From an uncultured Flavobacteriaceae bacterium (GTDB taxonomy: Bacteria; Bacteroidota; Bacteroidia; Flavobacteriales; Flavobacteriaceae): a stretch of 64,000 nucleotides of DNA. The stretch covers positions 186,001 through 250,000 of the forward strand of contig CANKZG010000001.1 in assembly GCA_947488435.1 (NCBI GenBank), given 5' to 3'. Made by a program: the position numbers and the translations under genes. Positions 1 to 9,721 of this stretch are shown piece after piece; the stretch's first letter is position 1, and the number at the start of each line of letters is the position of its first letter. The notes beneath the pieces were generated by a model. The model ran no database searches. It saw nothing but the letters and a program-made list of their open reading frames with translations, and had not been told where the DNA came from.

Positions 1-1
1 T

Positions 2-625
2 ACGGAAAACAAGATTTTGTTAGACGAAAATAAGCGCTTGCGTTATATTTTATTTAATACGAATAGATCAGATAGTACAGCAATAGATACTGCACAAGTT
101 AACTATGCTATTATATCAGGAAGCGTAATCAAAAACAACTTTAACTCCCCCAGAAATTACATTACCATAAATAAAGGTGCTAAACATGGTATTCGGCAAG
201 ATATGGGTGTAATTACTTCTCAAGGGATCTTGGGCATTGTTGAAGATACCTCTTCGAAATTTGCGATGGTGCAGAGTATTCTGAATACCAAATCCAATAT
301 AAACGCCAAAATACAAAACACCAATTTCTTCGGTTCATTAATATGGGATGGGAAATCATATACAACCGTGCAATTGATTGATATTCCCAGATTGGTTCCG
401 TTAAAAGTTGGAGATACCATTGTTACAGGTGCTATGTCTAGCATTTTTCCTGAGAATATTCCTATTGGTACCATTAAAGCTTTTGATTTAAATACATCAC
501 AGAGCTTTTATCAAATAGACGTTACTCTTTTTAACAATATGGCGGATATTAAAAGTATATATGTTATTTCGAATAAGGATAAAGCTGAGATTCTGGAATT
601 GCAATCTCGTATTACGGATGAATAG
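2..625 (+). CDS. mreC: Rod shape-determining protein MreC, C-terminal part
   Basis: The reading frame is open from the window edge, so the start and the N-terminal membrane anchor lie upstream. What remains starts in the coiled-coil end (an EN..L..EN..L heptad-like stretch) and continues into the two beta-barrel lobes of MreC; 'INKGAKHGI' and 'GDTIVTGAMSSIFPENIPIG' are typical of the family. MreC is a periplasmic scaffold that links MreB filaments to PBP2/RodA during sidewall growth. The stop overlaps the mreD start by 8 bases, and mreC, mreD, mrdA and rodA follow in the standard order, which makes the assignment secure. mreB is expected just upstream but is not visible. Confidence 0.95.
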   Translation, partial: TENKILLDENKRLRYILFNTNRSDSTAIDTAQVNYAIISGSVIKNNFNSPRNYITINKGAKHGIRQDMGVITSQGILGIVEDTSSKFAMVQSILNTKSNINAKIQNTNFFGSLIWDGKSYTTVQLIDIPRLVPLKVGDTIVTGAMSSIFPENIPIGTIKAFDLNTSQSFYQIDVTLFNNMADIKSIYVISNKDKAEILELQSRITDE

Positions 626-1127
626 AAATACGAACCTTATTAATATACTAAGATTTGTGCTATTAGCTATGGCTCAGATTTTTGTATTTAATAATTTCAA
701 TTTTTTCGGTTTTATTAACCCAATGATTTATGTTCTCTTTTTGTATTGGTATCCCATTAAAGAGAATAAAGCAATTTTTATACTTCTGAGTTTTTTATTG
801 GGTTTAACCATAGATATTTTTTCAGATACACTAGCTATCCATACTACAGCAACAGTATCGATTGCATATTTTCGCCCTACGATAATGCGCTTTTGTTTTG
901 GTGTAAATTATGAGTTTCAAAGTTTTAAATTATCCAATACTACCCGAGCACAACAAATTACCTTTTTAGCGTTATTAATTATAGTGCATCATCTTATTTT
1001 CTTTATGCTTGAAATTTTCAGTTTTGCAAATTTCCTCTTAATTTTAAAGAAAGTTTTTGCAGTAGGAAGTATTAGTTTCGTACTTTGTTTATTATTTAGT
1101 TCGCTTTTTAGCGTGAGAAGGCCATGA
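618..1127 (+). CDS. mreD: Rod shape-determining membrane protein MreD
   Basis: About 169 residues, strongly hydrophobic, with five or so membrane segments (for example around 'IYVLFLYWYPI' and 'FILLSFLLGLTIDIFSD', which carries the Gly-x-x-x-Asp typical of MreD). It belongs to the elongasome membrane complex with MreC, PBP2 and RodA. The frame can be extended upstream to 561, but the ATG at 618 overlaps the mreC stop and gives a normal-length MreD starting MNRNTNLIN, so the longer form is rejected. The stop overlaps the mrdA ATG (ATGA), implying translational coupling. Confidence 0.93.
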   Translation: MNRNTNLINILRFVLLAMAQIFVFNNFNFFGFINPMIYVLFLYWYPIKENKAIFILLSFLLGLTIDIFSDTLAIHTTATVSIAYFRPTIMRFCFGVNYEFQSFKLSNTTRAQQITFLALLIIVHHLIFFMLEIFSFANFLLILKKVFAVGSISFVLCLLFSSLFSVRRP

Positions 1128-2992
1128 AGAAATTTCTATTATCCTCCATTATTGTTATTATCGGAATCACCTTTATCGGTAGGCTTTCTTATTTGCAATT
1201 ATTTAATTCATCATCGGAGAATGTACTCGAGGATACAGCAATTAAAGCTATTTATGACTACCCTGAACGCGGCTATATTTATGATCGCAATGGAGAACTT
1301 ATGGTGGCCAACCAACCTGCTTACGATGTAATGGTAATCCCTAGAGAGGTAAAACCCCTGGACACTCTAGAGTTTTGTGGACTTTTAGGTATTGATAAAG
1401 ACCGGTTCATTAAAAAAATGAAGAAGGCCAGAGTGTATTCACCTAGATTACCTTCAGTTCTAGTAGCACAATTGTCTAAGGAAGATTATGCCCGTCTACA
1501 GGAAAAAATGCGTAAATATGAAGGGTTTTACATTCAAAAACGATCTTTGCGCTACTATGACACCCCCAGTAGTGCTAGTGTATTAGGTTTTATTAGTGAG
1601 GTAAATGAACGCGATCTTAGAAAAAATGAAAATTATGTAGCCGGCGAACTTACGGGAAGGACAGGTATTGAAAAGGAATACGAAGAAATTTTAAGAGGAC
1701 GTAAAGGTATTCAATATATTCAAAAAGATCGATTCAATCGAGACATTGGACCATACAAAAACGGGAATTATGACATTCTACCGGAACAGGGTAAGGAAAT
1801 TCATATTTCCATCGACAAAAAATTGCAAGAATATGGCGAAACATTAATGCAGGGAAAACGCGGAGGCATCGTTGCCATAGAACCAGGGTCTGGTGAGATT
1901 TTGGCTTTAATTTCTGGTCCCACTTACGATCCTTCTCTTTTGGTGGGAAGAAAACGCTCTAAAAATTATACGGCATTATATTATGATTCTATAGCAAAAC
2001 CTACATGGAATCGCGCGCTTTCTGCGCAACCTTCTCCTGGTTCACCCTTTAAAGCGTTAAACGCTTTGGTTGGATTACAAGAAGGTGTTATCAAGCCGAG
2101 TACCAAATTTAAGTGCTACAATGGTTTCTATGTTGGAAATACCAAGAGAGGTTGTCATTGTGGGGGTGGTACTCGTGATATGACAAGTGGAATTTACAAA
2201 TCATGTAATGCCTATTTTGCAGGGACATTTCGAAAGATATTTGAAAAGTATACCACCAGCGATGAAGGCATGGATGTCTGGGAAAAGCATATTAAAAGCT
2301 TTGGTTTAGGCAATTATTTGGGCTATGATCTTCCAGATGGAAGAAAAGGACTTATCCCGGATAAAGCATATTTTGATAGAGCTTATGGCGATAACAGATG
2401 GTCATCGTCTTATTTTATTTCAATGGCAATTGGCCAGGGAGAAGTGGCAACCACTCCCATTCAATTGGCTAATATGACTGCCACTATTGCAAATAGAGGA
2501 TATTACTATACTCCACATGTTATTAAAAAAATTGGAAATAAAGAGATTACAGATCAAAAATATACGGTTCCTAAATACACAACCATTGATAAAGAACATT
2601 TCGAACCCGTAATACAAGGAATGGCGGATGTATATAACAAAGGAACCGCTAAATGGCTTCGAATAAAAGATATCGAAATCGCAGGAAAAACAGGAACAGT
2701 TGAGAATTTTACCGTTATTGATAGTGTAAAAACACAACTTACCGATCATTCCGTTTTTGTAGCTTTTGCCCCCGTAGATAACCCAAAAATTGCACTTGCC
2801 GTTTATATAGAACATGGCTACTATGGAGCGCGATATGCAGGGCATATTGCTTCTTTACTTATTGAGAAATACCTTAAAGGTGAAATTACTCGAAAAGATC
2901 TAGAACAACGCATGCTTGAAAGAACCTTGGAGCACGAATACGCCAAACCCTATAGTGGAAAACCTTTTGCAATAAACGAATATGAGTGGTAA
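1124..2992 (+). CDS. mrdA: Penicillin-binding protein 2 (peptidoglycan transpeptidase)
   Basis: 622 residues: N-terminal membrane anchor (about 4-24), PBP dimerisation region (about 45-220) and transpeptidase domain (about 245-590). The three active-site motifs are visible: Ser-Pro-Phe-Lys with nucleophile Ser307 and Lys310, Ser-Cys-Asn at 360-362, and Lys-Thr-Gly at 522-524. This is the class B transpeptidase that crosslinks side-wall peptidoglycan together with RodA. The SxxK motif is SPFK where most relatives have STFK, a mild variant. The start overlaps mreD by 4 bases and the end overlaps rodA by 11, consistent with a coupled elongasome operon. Confidence 0.96.
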   Translation: MKKFLLSSIIVIIGITFIGRLSYLQLFNSSSENVLEDTAIKAIYDYPERGYIYDRNGELMVANQPAYDVMVIPREVKPLDTLEFCGLLGIDKDRFIKKMKKARVYSPRLPSVLVAQLSKEDYARLQEKMRKYEGFYIQKRSLRYYDTPSSASVLGFISEVNERDLRKNENYVAGELTGRTGIEKEYEEILRGRKGIQYIQKDRFNRDIGPYKNGNYDILPEQGKEIHISIDKKLQEYGETLMQGKRGGIVAIEPGSGEILALISGPTYDPSLLVGRKRSKNYTALYYDSIAKPTWNRALSAQPSPGSPFKALNALVGLQEGVIKPSTKFKCYNGFYVGNTKRGCHCGGGTRDMTSGIYKSCNAYFAGTFRKIFEKYTTSDEGMDVWEKHIKSFGLGNYLGYDLPDGRKGLIPDKAYFDRAYGDNRWSSSYFISMAIGQGEVATTPIQLANMTATIANRGYYYTPHVIKKIGNKEITDQKYTVPKYTTIDKEHFEPVIQGMADVYNKGTAKWLRIKDIEIAGKTGTVENFTVIDSVKTQLTDHSVFVAFAPVDNPKIALAVYIEHGYYGARYAGHIASLLIEKYLKGEITRKDLEQRMLERTLEHEYAKPYSGKPFAINEYEW

Positions 2993-4265
2993 TAGCCTCT
3001 TAAAACGCGTAGATTGGGTTGTTGTCTTACTCTATATATTACTTGTTACAATTGGATGGGTTAACATATATTCCAGTACTTTTTCTGAAGAAAGCACCTC
3101 TATTTTTGATTTTTCTTATTCCTACGGTAAACAATTATTTTTTATTGGAGTTAGTTTTGTGGTAATCATTGTAATCATGAGCTTGGAAGCTGGTTTTTAT
3201 GAACGATTTTCAAGTTTATTTTATCTAGTAGCTATATTACTATTAATAGGGCTTTACCCCTTCGGAAAAACTATTGCTGGCGCTACTTCCTGGTATGGTA
3301 TGTATTTTTTTAATCTCCAACCGTCAGAGTTTACAAAAGTTGCTACGGCCCTCGCTCTTGCCAAATATTTAAGCGACATACAAACCGATATAAAAAAAAT
3401 AAAGCATCAATTGTATGCATTTCTTGTTATACTGATTCCCGCCGTGCTTATCGTTCCACAACCCGATCCGGGAAGTGCACTCATATTTTTTGCTTTGATT
3501 TTCGTTTTATTTCGAGAGGGTCTTTCCCTGCTCTATTTGGGTATCGGGCTCTTATTGGTTCTGTTGTTTGTGACCACCTTAAAATTTGGAACCATATGGG
3601 TAGGCATTGGTATCGGATTGTTGCTTGTGATTTTCTTCTTGTTAAAACGATCATCTTTCAAAGTTCCGGTATTTCCGTTAGTAGCTTTGGTTATCGGTGC
3701 AATTGCTTTTTCATTATCTGTAAACTTTGTTTTTAATTCTGTTTTTGAACAACGGCATCGGGATCGTTTTGGATTATGGTTGCGACTGGAAAAAGATCCG
3801 GAAAAATTAGAGCAAATACAGAAGAGCATTGGGTATAATACCTATCAATCCGAAAAAGCCATAGAATCAGGAGGTTTTTTTGGAAAAGGGTTTTTAGAAG
3901 GTACCCGTACTAAAGGAGATTTTGTCCCTGAACAGCATACTGATTATATTTTTAGTACCGTAGGTGAAGAATGGGGGTTTTTAGGAACGGCAACGGTAAT
4001 TATTCTTTTTACTTTATTATTTCTTAGATTGATTGCCTTAGCCGAGCGACAAAAAAATGCCTTTAGTCGCATGTACGGTTATGGTGTAATTTCGATCTTA
4101 TTGATCCATTATTTTATTAATATTGGTATGGTTATAGGTGTTCTTCCTACGGTTGGCATACCTCTTCCTTTTATTAGTTATGGAGGATCTGGAATGTTAG
4201 GTTTTACTATACTCCTATTCATTTTCGTTCGCTTAGATGCAAATCGATTAAACGAGTGGACTTAA
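2982..4265 (+). CDS. rodA: RodA, SEDS-family peptidoglycan glycosyltransferase
   Basis: 427 residues with about ten membrane segments and SEDS hallmarks: 'NLQPSEFTKVATALALAKYL', 'PQPDPGSALIFF' and the C-terminal 'PLPFISYGGSGM'. SEDS proteins polymerise lipid II into glycan strands in the inner membrane; RodA works with the PBP2 encoded just upstream. The large extracellular loop (about residues 250-310, 'RHRDRFGLWLRLEKDPEK') carries the region where catalytic acidic residues lie in other SEDS proteins. The ATG lies inside the end of mrdA. The stop overlaps by 4 bases the stop of the convergent nuclease gene. Confidence 0.95.
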   Translation: MSGNSLLKRVDWVVVLLYILLVTIGWVNIYSSTFSEESTSIFDFSYSYGKQLFFIGVSFVVIIVIMSLEAGFYERFSSLFYLVAILLLIGLYPFGKTIAGATSWYGMYFFNLQPSEFTKVATALALAKYLSDIQTDIKKIKHQLYAFLVILIPAVLIVPQPDPGSALIFFALIFVLFREGLSLLYLGIGLLLVLLFVTTLKFGTIWVGIGIGLLLVIFFLLKRSSFKVPVFPLVALVIGAIAFSLSVNFVFNSVFEQRHRDRFGLWLRLEKDPEKLEQIQKSIGYNTYQSEKAIESGGFFGKGFLEGTRTKGDFVPEQHTDYIFSTVGEEWGFLGTATVIILFTLLFLRLIALAERQKNAFSRMYGYGVISILLIHYFINIGMVIGVLPTVGIPLPFISYGGSGMLGFTILLFIFVRLDANRLNEWT

Positions 4266-5059
4266 AATTTCCAGTTGAAAACGTCGATTCCTTTTTCGAG
4301 TGTATTTTCTTCTGACTCGGGAAGGTTCTCAAAAAAGTCGATCCCCGTTCGTACTTCTATCAGATCCACAGGCACTAAAAAGTTCCGTAAGGCTGCAGAA
4401 CTTTCTTCATGCGGAAATAAAAAGGCTAATACTTCCACCTTATCTCCATTCATTCGTACAACAATTTTATAATACCATTGAGGTACACTTACATCCTCAT
4501 CTCCGATATCATATAAATTATCTTCCAAAACACCTCCTGTGATCACATAAATAGTTCGATATCGCTTTGCCCATTGCCGGACTTGTTGCTCTAACCGATT
4601 CCAAATTCCTGCATTAAAATCATTTTTCTGAGGTGAAATATTACTAGTGTAAAAAGTTTCATTATAAGCTTGTTCAGAAAACCTTCGATCTCCAGCGGGG
4701 CATAGGTGCCCTCTATCGTAACCGGAACCTTTATAATTTCTCCAATCTGCGGATTTCGTCTTTACCTTAGGGTCTTCAATAAAATAGGGTCGCTTTCGAT
4801 CATCATAGGTAAGGTGACTTTTTTCCAACTTATATAGCACCCATTCCGCCTGTTCATGAGCCTCACTGTACGAAAGCATATAATGGGAGTGTTGTATCTT
4901 TTCACCTCCGCTTTGAGGTATAATTGCTTTAGGAATTTGCGTTAAAACTGCCGATCCCTCGGTACCTGAATAAGTTGCTGGGGTATAAAAATTCTCAAAG
5001 ATCCAAAAACCTACAATACAAATTATGGTCAAAAGTGTATAGATTGTTCTTTTCTTCAT
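4262..5059 (-). CDS. Exported DNA/RNA non-specific endonuclease (NUC1 family)
   Basis: 265 residues with an N-terminal hydrophobic segment (about 5-24) that acts as a signal peptide or membrane anchor, so the enzyme faces the periplasm or outside. The beta-beta-alpha-metal nuclease motif is clear: Asp-Arg-Gly-His at 115-118 with His118 as general base, then 'NDFNAGIWNRLE' with the metal-binding Asn near 154. Family members cut DNA and RNA without sequence preference and serve nutrient scavenging or removal of extracellular DNA. It is monocistronic, overlaps the rodA stop tail to tail, and diverges from the cupin gene. Confidence 0.9.
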   Translation of the reverse strand: MKKRTIYTLLTIICIVGFWIFENFYTPATYSGTEGSAVLTQIPKAIIPQSGGEKIQHSHYMLSYSEAHEQAEWVLYKLEKSHLTYDDRKRPYFIEDPKVKTKSADWRNYKGSGYDRGHLCPAGDRRFSEQAYNETFYTSNISPQKNDFNAGIWNRLEQQVRQWAKRYRTIYVITGGVLEDNLYDIGDEDVSVPQWYYKIVVRMNGDKVEVLAFLFPHEESSAALRNFLVPVDLIEVRTGIDFFENLPESEENTLEKGIDVFNWKF

Positions 5060-5182
5060 CCGACATCCATTTTTAACATCCGTTAAAAGTAAAGTTTTTG
5101 TCGTAAAACATAACTCCCGATTTAGATTAACAACTTCAATCGAAAAATAATGTATTTTGCTTAGTGAATTAAATGCAACTTT

Positions 5183-5578
5183 ATGAAAACCATTGCGCTT
5201 ACTTGTATTATATTTTCAATTGCCCTATTGGCGAAGGCACAGGAAGAAAGCCCCAAAAAAGATCCCAATATAGCCGTATTTCAAACCGACGCTTTGCAGC
5301 AACAATTAGAAACTACCAAAAGTCCTTGGTTACCATTTTTTAAAGGGGAAAATCTTTTATCCGGGATATATCAACTTAAAGTGGGTGCTATTGATAAACA
5401 GACGCCTCACGCTACAGATGAAATGTATTACATCATTTCAGGGGAAGGAAAATTTAAGGCTGATGATCAGGAAATCAAGGTGACCGCTGGCAGCATATTG
5501 TTCGTAAAAGCAAATATTGCGCATCAATTTTTCGATATTACCGAAGATCTTAATGTGCTTGTATTTTTTGATCGATAA
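5183..5578 (+). CDS. Exported single-domain cupin protein
   Basis: 131 residues: a signal peptide (residues 1 to about 20, ending Ala-Lys-Ala-Gln) and a small cupin barrel. The first cupin motif is 'HATDEMYYIISGEG' and the second is around 'ANIAHQFF', with His and Glu suited to bind one metal ion. Cupins of this size include isomerases, dioxygenases and sensor proteins, and nothing here fixes a reaction. It lies 9 bases from the convergent arylsulfotransferase-like gene and diverges from the nuclease gene, so it is probably transcribed alone. Confidence 0.8.
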   Translation: MKTIALTCIIFSIALLAKAQEESPKKDPNIAVFQTDALQQQLETTKSPWLPFFKGENLLSGIYQLKVGAIDKQTPHATDEMYYIISGEGKFKADDQEIKVTAGSILFVKANIAHQFFDITEDLNVLVFFDR

Positions 5579-5587
5579 GTTGTTATT

Positions 5588-7135
5588 CTAATTTGATGGA
5601 TAAAGTGTCAACCGTTCAGTTCGATGCAATGTTATCGGTCCTATTGTTAGCGGAGCAAACATCGTAGCCTCAAAAATCACATCCCCGCTGCTATAATCTA
5701 CTTCAATAGACTTACCAAAACTTAGTCCATTAAATAAAACTGCTCCAGGAGACATCAACACATGATCTTCGGTTTCTAAATAATCAACATCCGAAACAAT
5801 TCTGGAATAGGTCTCCGCACCTCTATTTTTACCATATTCCCAAACTTGTTGAATTGTTTTATTTGCAGTATCTATTTTGTATTCTACCGCTCTACTATAA
5901 GTATTACCAACAAAGTTTCGGTTATCTCCATTATCAAAGAGTATAACATTGCCATTTGGCATTACCTCTGGCGCATGTTGATACCAATTCCATTCAAAAT
6001 CCGGATGATTCTCATCTCCTTCCAGAACAGCTACATCTGTAATTGGAGCTCCGGAAATATCTAGAGGTTGTAATAAAAATTGGTTTAAATCTAATCCATT
6101 TCCAGATAAAGCCCAATCTTTATGCGAGCCCATAATCCAGACAACTTCATTAGCGTTAGTTAGCTTAATTAATCCTTGAGTGCGCCCTGAAAGAATAATA
6201 GTATCATCATTGAGATCGTATGTAATTGCATTCACATGCACCCAATCTACAGGATCATCGGTAAATGTAGTTCGCTTATTATCAAGCGATTCATTAAGAT
6301 TCCATTCGCGAATGATTTGTTTTGTATCTCGATCAATTTCAATAATATAGTCCTCTACAGTATTAGCACCCTCTTTATCAACAGTTACTAAAAAATTTCC
6401 ATTAGGTTTTTCAGAAACTTCATGATGAAATAAAAATCCAGGAAATAACCATTGATTTACAATAGTTCCATAAAGATCAATTTCATAAATAGCGTCACTG
6501 TTACGATCGCCAAAATAAAAGTTACCGTTAGCTAAACGCTCAATGCCATCATCATAAAAAAGATTCCCGAGAGGGTTACTACCACTATAATTTAAATACC
6601 AACGAATTGCGCCAAAAGCATCAAACATAAAAGGACGCTGTGGGAAAAAATCTCCAGTATGCCCAAAATAACTAACCAAGGTCATTCCCGGAGCCATGGC
6701 ATCACGATCGGCAGTATCAATATTTATTTGTGGTAGTTCAGGGATCAAGGGTTCTGTTTGCAATTGAAAGTTTTCCATTCCCAAATTATCGCCGTTGGTG
6801 TTAAAAAAAGTAAGCTCTATGGTATTATTAAAATCAGCGTATAAACCATGAACCGGAATTTCTAAATTTGAACCTAAAGTTGGAAACTCTTGAACAACAT
6901 CAGATGCCGCTCCATTCTGCCCTACAACTCGCATATTTACCCGAACCGCTTCGGATGTTTCGAGAACTATCTCAGCAGAAAGTGGTGCAAAGCCAGAGGG
7001 ATTAAGAAAAATAGTACTGCTTGTAATAAGATTCGGCGGAGTTGGAGGTGCAACTGGTTCAGGGTTGGAATCATTCTCGCATGCCCATATAATTAGTACT
7101 ATCACAATGATAAAAGTAATTCTCCTAAAATACAT
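5588..7135 (-). CDS. Arylsulfotransferase (ASST)-like lipoprotein
   Basis: 515 residues with a lipoprotein signal (lipobox 'IIWAC', Cys near 19) followed by an acidic-Pro linker, an Ig-like segment (about 35-125) and a beta-propeller. Propeller-blade signatures of bacterial aryl sulfotransferases are present: 'FHHEVSEKPNGNFLV' and 'QHAPEVMPNGNVILFDNGDN', which contain candidate catalytic histidines. ASST enzymes transfer sulfate between phenolic compounds in the periplasm without PAPS. Here the protein is probably lipid-anchored. The family is also annotated in flavobacteria without proven activity, so the reaction is inferred. It appears to be a single-gene unit. Confidence 0.75.
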   Translation of the reverse strand: MYFRRITFIIVIVLIIWACENDSNPEPVAPPTPPNLITSSTIFLNPSGFAPLSAEIVLETSEAVRVNMRVVGQNGAASDVVQEFPTLGSNLEIPVHGLYADFNNTIELTFFNTNGDNLGMENFQLQTEPLIPELPQINIDTADRDAMAPGMTLVSYFGHTGDFFPQRPFMFDAFGAIRWYLNYSGSNPLGNLFYDDGIERLANGNFYFGDRNSDAIYEIDLYGTIVNQWLFPGFLFHHEVSEKPNGNFLVTVDKEGANTVEDYIIEIDRDTKQIIREWNLNESLDNKRTTFTDDPVDWVHVNAITYDLNDDTIILSGRTQGLIKLTNANEVVWIMGSHKDWALSGNGLDLNQFLLQPLDISGAPITDVAVLEGDENHPDFEWNWYQHAPEVMPNGNVILFDNGDNRNFVGNTYSRAVEYKIDTANKTIQQVWEYGKNRGAETYSRIVSDVDYLETEDHVLMSPGAVLFNGLSFGKSIEVDYSSGDVIFEATMFAPLTIGPITLHRTERLTLYPSN

Positions 7136-7193
7136 AAAGCTTATTTTGATTCCTTCTAAAGGTACTAAATATGTCTTTAAGTGTTTCTCTAAT

Positions 7194-7224
7194 AAAAAAA
7201 GCCTTTCATAAAATTATGAAAGGC
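7194..7224 (-). terminator. Intrinsic terminator of the tail-specific protease gene
   Basis: A perfect hairpin lies at 7201-7224 (10-11 bp stem beginning GCCTTTCATA, tiny AT loop). On the minus strand it is followed by seven T residues (A-run at 7194-7200). It sits 24 bases past the stop of the minus-strand protease gene and upstream of the arylsulfotransferase-like gene, so it separates two transcription units. Confidence 0.88.
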
Positions 7225-7248
7225 TTTCTCTAATATATGTTTTAAAAA

Positions 7249-9384
7249 CTATCCTTTTACACTAGCTAGTTTTCCTTGTTTTAACGTATTTGCTTTAAGA
7301 TCTTGCAACACATTAATAGCTTCTTCTATATACACATCTTTGGCTAAATCTTTATGCCATCTATTTCGTTTTTCTCTTAATACAGAATCCTTTGTAAATA
7401 ATTCCTCCTCATAAGGCAAAGATTTAAAGCTTAAATGTGAGTCATAATCCGAAAGCTTTTTGAAATAATCGGCTTTTTTGCGACTCTTTGCTTCTTCTTT
7501 TTTATAACTTTCATAGTTAAGAGAAACTACGGTCTGATCTTGCTGTCCTTTCAACCATTGCGCATTTTCCTCAATCAATTTAATTTGAGGATTAGCAGCC
7601 ATACGTGCAGCACTATTGGAAACAGTTTGTTCATAATCAATATATCCATTCCAAGGTTGATAATCTGCAGGAGATATCTTGTCCCAGGCTAACGGATTTT
7701 CTTGATCTCTTTCTCCCAAATCAATATAGCTATAACGATCTGGAACAACAACATCGCTTTTTACACCTTCCAGCTGGGTTGAACCTCCATTAATTCTATA
7801 AAATTTCTGCGTTGTTAATTTTATTGCTCCCAAATCTCCATAATCATTACTGCGAACAATATTGTCTAGTGGTATAATGTTTTGAACCGTACCTTTACCA
7901 AAAGTCTGCTTACTTCCAATTACCACTGCTCTTTTATAGTCTTGCATCGCAGCTGCTAAAATTTCTGATGCAGATGCCGACAGTTCATTTACTAATATTA
8001 CAAGTGGTCCATCCCACTGTACACGTTCATCTTTATCTTCGTGAACTTCTTTCTTTTTACCTGCTGACCGCACCTGAACGATAGGACCATCCTTGATAAA
8101 AAGACCTGCCATTTCCACTACAGTTTTCAAAGATCCTCCGCCATTATCACGTAAATCCAAAATTAAACCCTCTGCTCCATTTTCTTTTAAGCGAGCTACT
8201 TCTTTGGCCACATCAGAGGCAGCGTTTCGTTTGCTATAATCATTGAAATCTACATAGAATTTGGGCAAATTAATTAAGCCAAAATTGCGGTCATCTTTAA
8301 TGATTTTTGCAGATTTTGCATAAGATTCTTCCAATTCTACTTGATCTCTTGTAATCGCCACGGTTTCAATACTTCCGTCAACACGTTTTACGGTAAGTTT
8401 TACGGTAGTTCCTTTCGGTCCCTTTATCATTTTAATAGCATCATCTAATCGCATTCCTACGATATCTACAGGCTGCTCATCTTCTTGACCTACCTTTAAA
8501 ATCTCATCTCCAACTTCCAAAGATTGGGCTCTCCATACTGGTCCTCCAGAAATAACTTCTACAATTTTGGTTTGATCTTTTCGTTTTTGCAATCGAGCAC
8601 CAATACCATCGTACTTTCCAGAAATACTAGCGTCGAATTTATCTTTATCATCTGGTGCAAAATAAAATGTATGTGGATCAAATTCGTCTACAATGGTATT
8701 AATATATTGTACAAACCAATCTTTACGCTCCAAATCATCTATAAAGTCAAAATACTCATCCAACGTACTTTTTGTAGTTTCACGAGCTGCGATCTCTATC
8801 TCTTCAATACTCTTAGGACCATCTTCTTTAGCATCTTTACGTTCAGATCCTTCTTTAAAATCTGCTACTCTATTACCATAGGAACCAATTGTTGCATATT
8901 TTAATTGCAATCTCCAACGCTCCTTCAAATCCTTTTTGGATGCTGAAAAAGGTTGATCTTCGTAATCAATATTTATAGTTTCCTTTCTATTGTAATCAAA
9001 TGGTTTTGCTAAAACATCAACATAGATGTCTTTGGCTTCTTCAATACGCTGTATCAACTTATCGTGAACCAACTTAAAAAAAGTAATTTCCGTATTCTTA
9101 ATCTGATCATCAATTTGATATTTATATTTCTCAAATTCCTGAATATCTTTTGCAAGAAAATAACGTTTGGTTGGATCTAAAACATCAATAAAATCTTCAA
9201 AAACTTCTGCAGAAAACTTATCATTGATATCCTTTGGTTCATAATGTCCGCGTTCTAGAACATACGTGATTAAGTCCAATAGTAATTTATCTTTATCTGA
9301 AGTTTCAAAAGATTTATTCGTAAAACTGCATGAAGCTACTGCAACAAGCGTTACCAATAAGGCGTAGGCTAAATTTCTTTTCAT
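7249..9384 (-). CDS. prc: Tail-specific (C-terminal processing) protease, S41 family
   Basis: 711 residues, with a lipoprotein-type signal ('VAVASC', Cys near 19). An N-terminal helical region is followed by a PDZ domain (about 235-330), the S41 catalytic domain and a long C-terminal region as in E. coli Prc/Tsp. The catalytic site shows the Ser-rich motif 'SASASEI' (the middle Ser matches Prc Ser430) and the general-base Lys in 'FGKGTVQ'. The family degrades periplasmic proteins from their C-termini and trims lipoproteins and murein hydrolases. In relatives this gene commonly precedes surE and lpxB; here a long non-coding gap follows instead. Confidence 0.93.
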   Translation of the reverse strand: MKRNLAYALLVTLVAVASCSFTNKSFETSDKDKLLLDLITYVLERGHYEPKDINDKFSAEVFEDFIDVLDPTKRYFLAKDIQEFEKYKYQIDDQIKNTEITFFKLVHDKLIQRIEEAKDIYVDVLAKPFDYNRKETINIDYEDQPFSASKKDLKERWRLQLKYATIGSYGNRVADFKEGSERKDAKEDGPKSIEEIEIAARETTKSTLDEYFDFIDDLERKDWFVQYINTIVDEFDPHTFYFAPDDKDKFDASISGKYDGIGARLQKRKDQTKIVEVISGGPVWRAQSLEVGDEILKVGQEDEQPVDIVGMRLDDAIKMIKGPKGTTVKLTVKRVDGSIETVAITRDQVELEESYAKSAKIIKDDRNFGLINLPKFYVDFNDYSKRNAASDVAKEVARLKENGAEGLILDLRDNGGGSLKTVVEMAGLFIKDGPIVQVRSAGKKKEVHEDKDERVQWDGPLVILVNELSASASEILAAAMQDYKRAVVIGSKQTFGKGTVQNIIPLDNIVRSNDYGDLGAIKLTTQKFYRINGGSTQLEGVKSDVVVPDRYSYIDLGERDQENPLAWDKISPADYQPWNGYIDYEQTVSNSAARMAANPQIKLIEENAQWLKGQQDQTVVSLNYESYKKEEAKSRKKADYFKKLSDYDSHLSFKSLPYEEELFTKDSVLREKRNRWHKDLAKDVYIEEAINVLQDLKANTLKQGKLASVKG

Positions 9385-9683
9385 GTATTACTTTTTAATT
9401 TTGGTTTTTAAACTTTAAAATTGGTATTCCAAAGTTATTTTACCGCTAATCGTATTGAATTCTCTAAGATAATGAAAAAACCATGCCATGCTAGCGCAAG
9501 GAAATTAATTTTTTGTTAAACGGCTAGGGGCGTAAATGATTATATATGCAAGATTCCGCCATAATTTCGAGGCGAAATTTCCTTGTATATATTTCATTTT
9601 TGCTTCTCAATACCTCCAGAATTTAAATGGGGTCAACATTAAAAACGTATTTTTACATTATAAATTATATAGCGTGAAAAACA
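9385..9683. other. Non-coding gap upstream of the protease gene, with inverted repeats
   Basis: No plausible gene is seen on either strand. The stretch must contain the protease promoter (reading left) and is rich in small inverted repeats: CAAGGAAATT at 9497-9506 pairs with AATTTCCTTG at 9576-9585. Inside, CGCC (9557-9560) can pair with GGCG (9571-9574), or alternatively AATTTCG (9563-9569) with CGAAATT (9573-9579). There is no T-tract to make these a terminator. It could be a remnant of a lost gene, an operator region or nothing functional. Confidence 0.4.
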
Positions 9684-9715
9684 ATTGATTTTACATAGGG
9701 ACAATACTAGTTTTG
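9684..9715 (+). promoter_or_regulatory. Bacteroidota-type promoter for the candidate RNA / lpxB unit
   Basis: ATTG at 9684-9687 (consensus TTTG), a 20-base spacer, then TAGTTTTG at 9708-9715, an exact match to TAnnTTTG. The predicted start of transcription is about 9720-9724, immediately before the first arm of a paired structure at 9725. This promoter could serve both the candidate RNA and the downstream membrane protein-lpxB genes. Confidence 0.55.
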
Positions 9716-9721
9716 TAATTG

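Noticed and set aside
8524-8904. Plus-strand ORF of 126 codons inside the tail-specific protease gene
   Set aside because: Antisense shadow of a conserved gene, with low-complexity composition.
9497-9585. Inverted repeat as an intrinsic terminator
   Set aside because: It has no T-tract on either strand and lies upstream, not downstream, of the protease gene.
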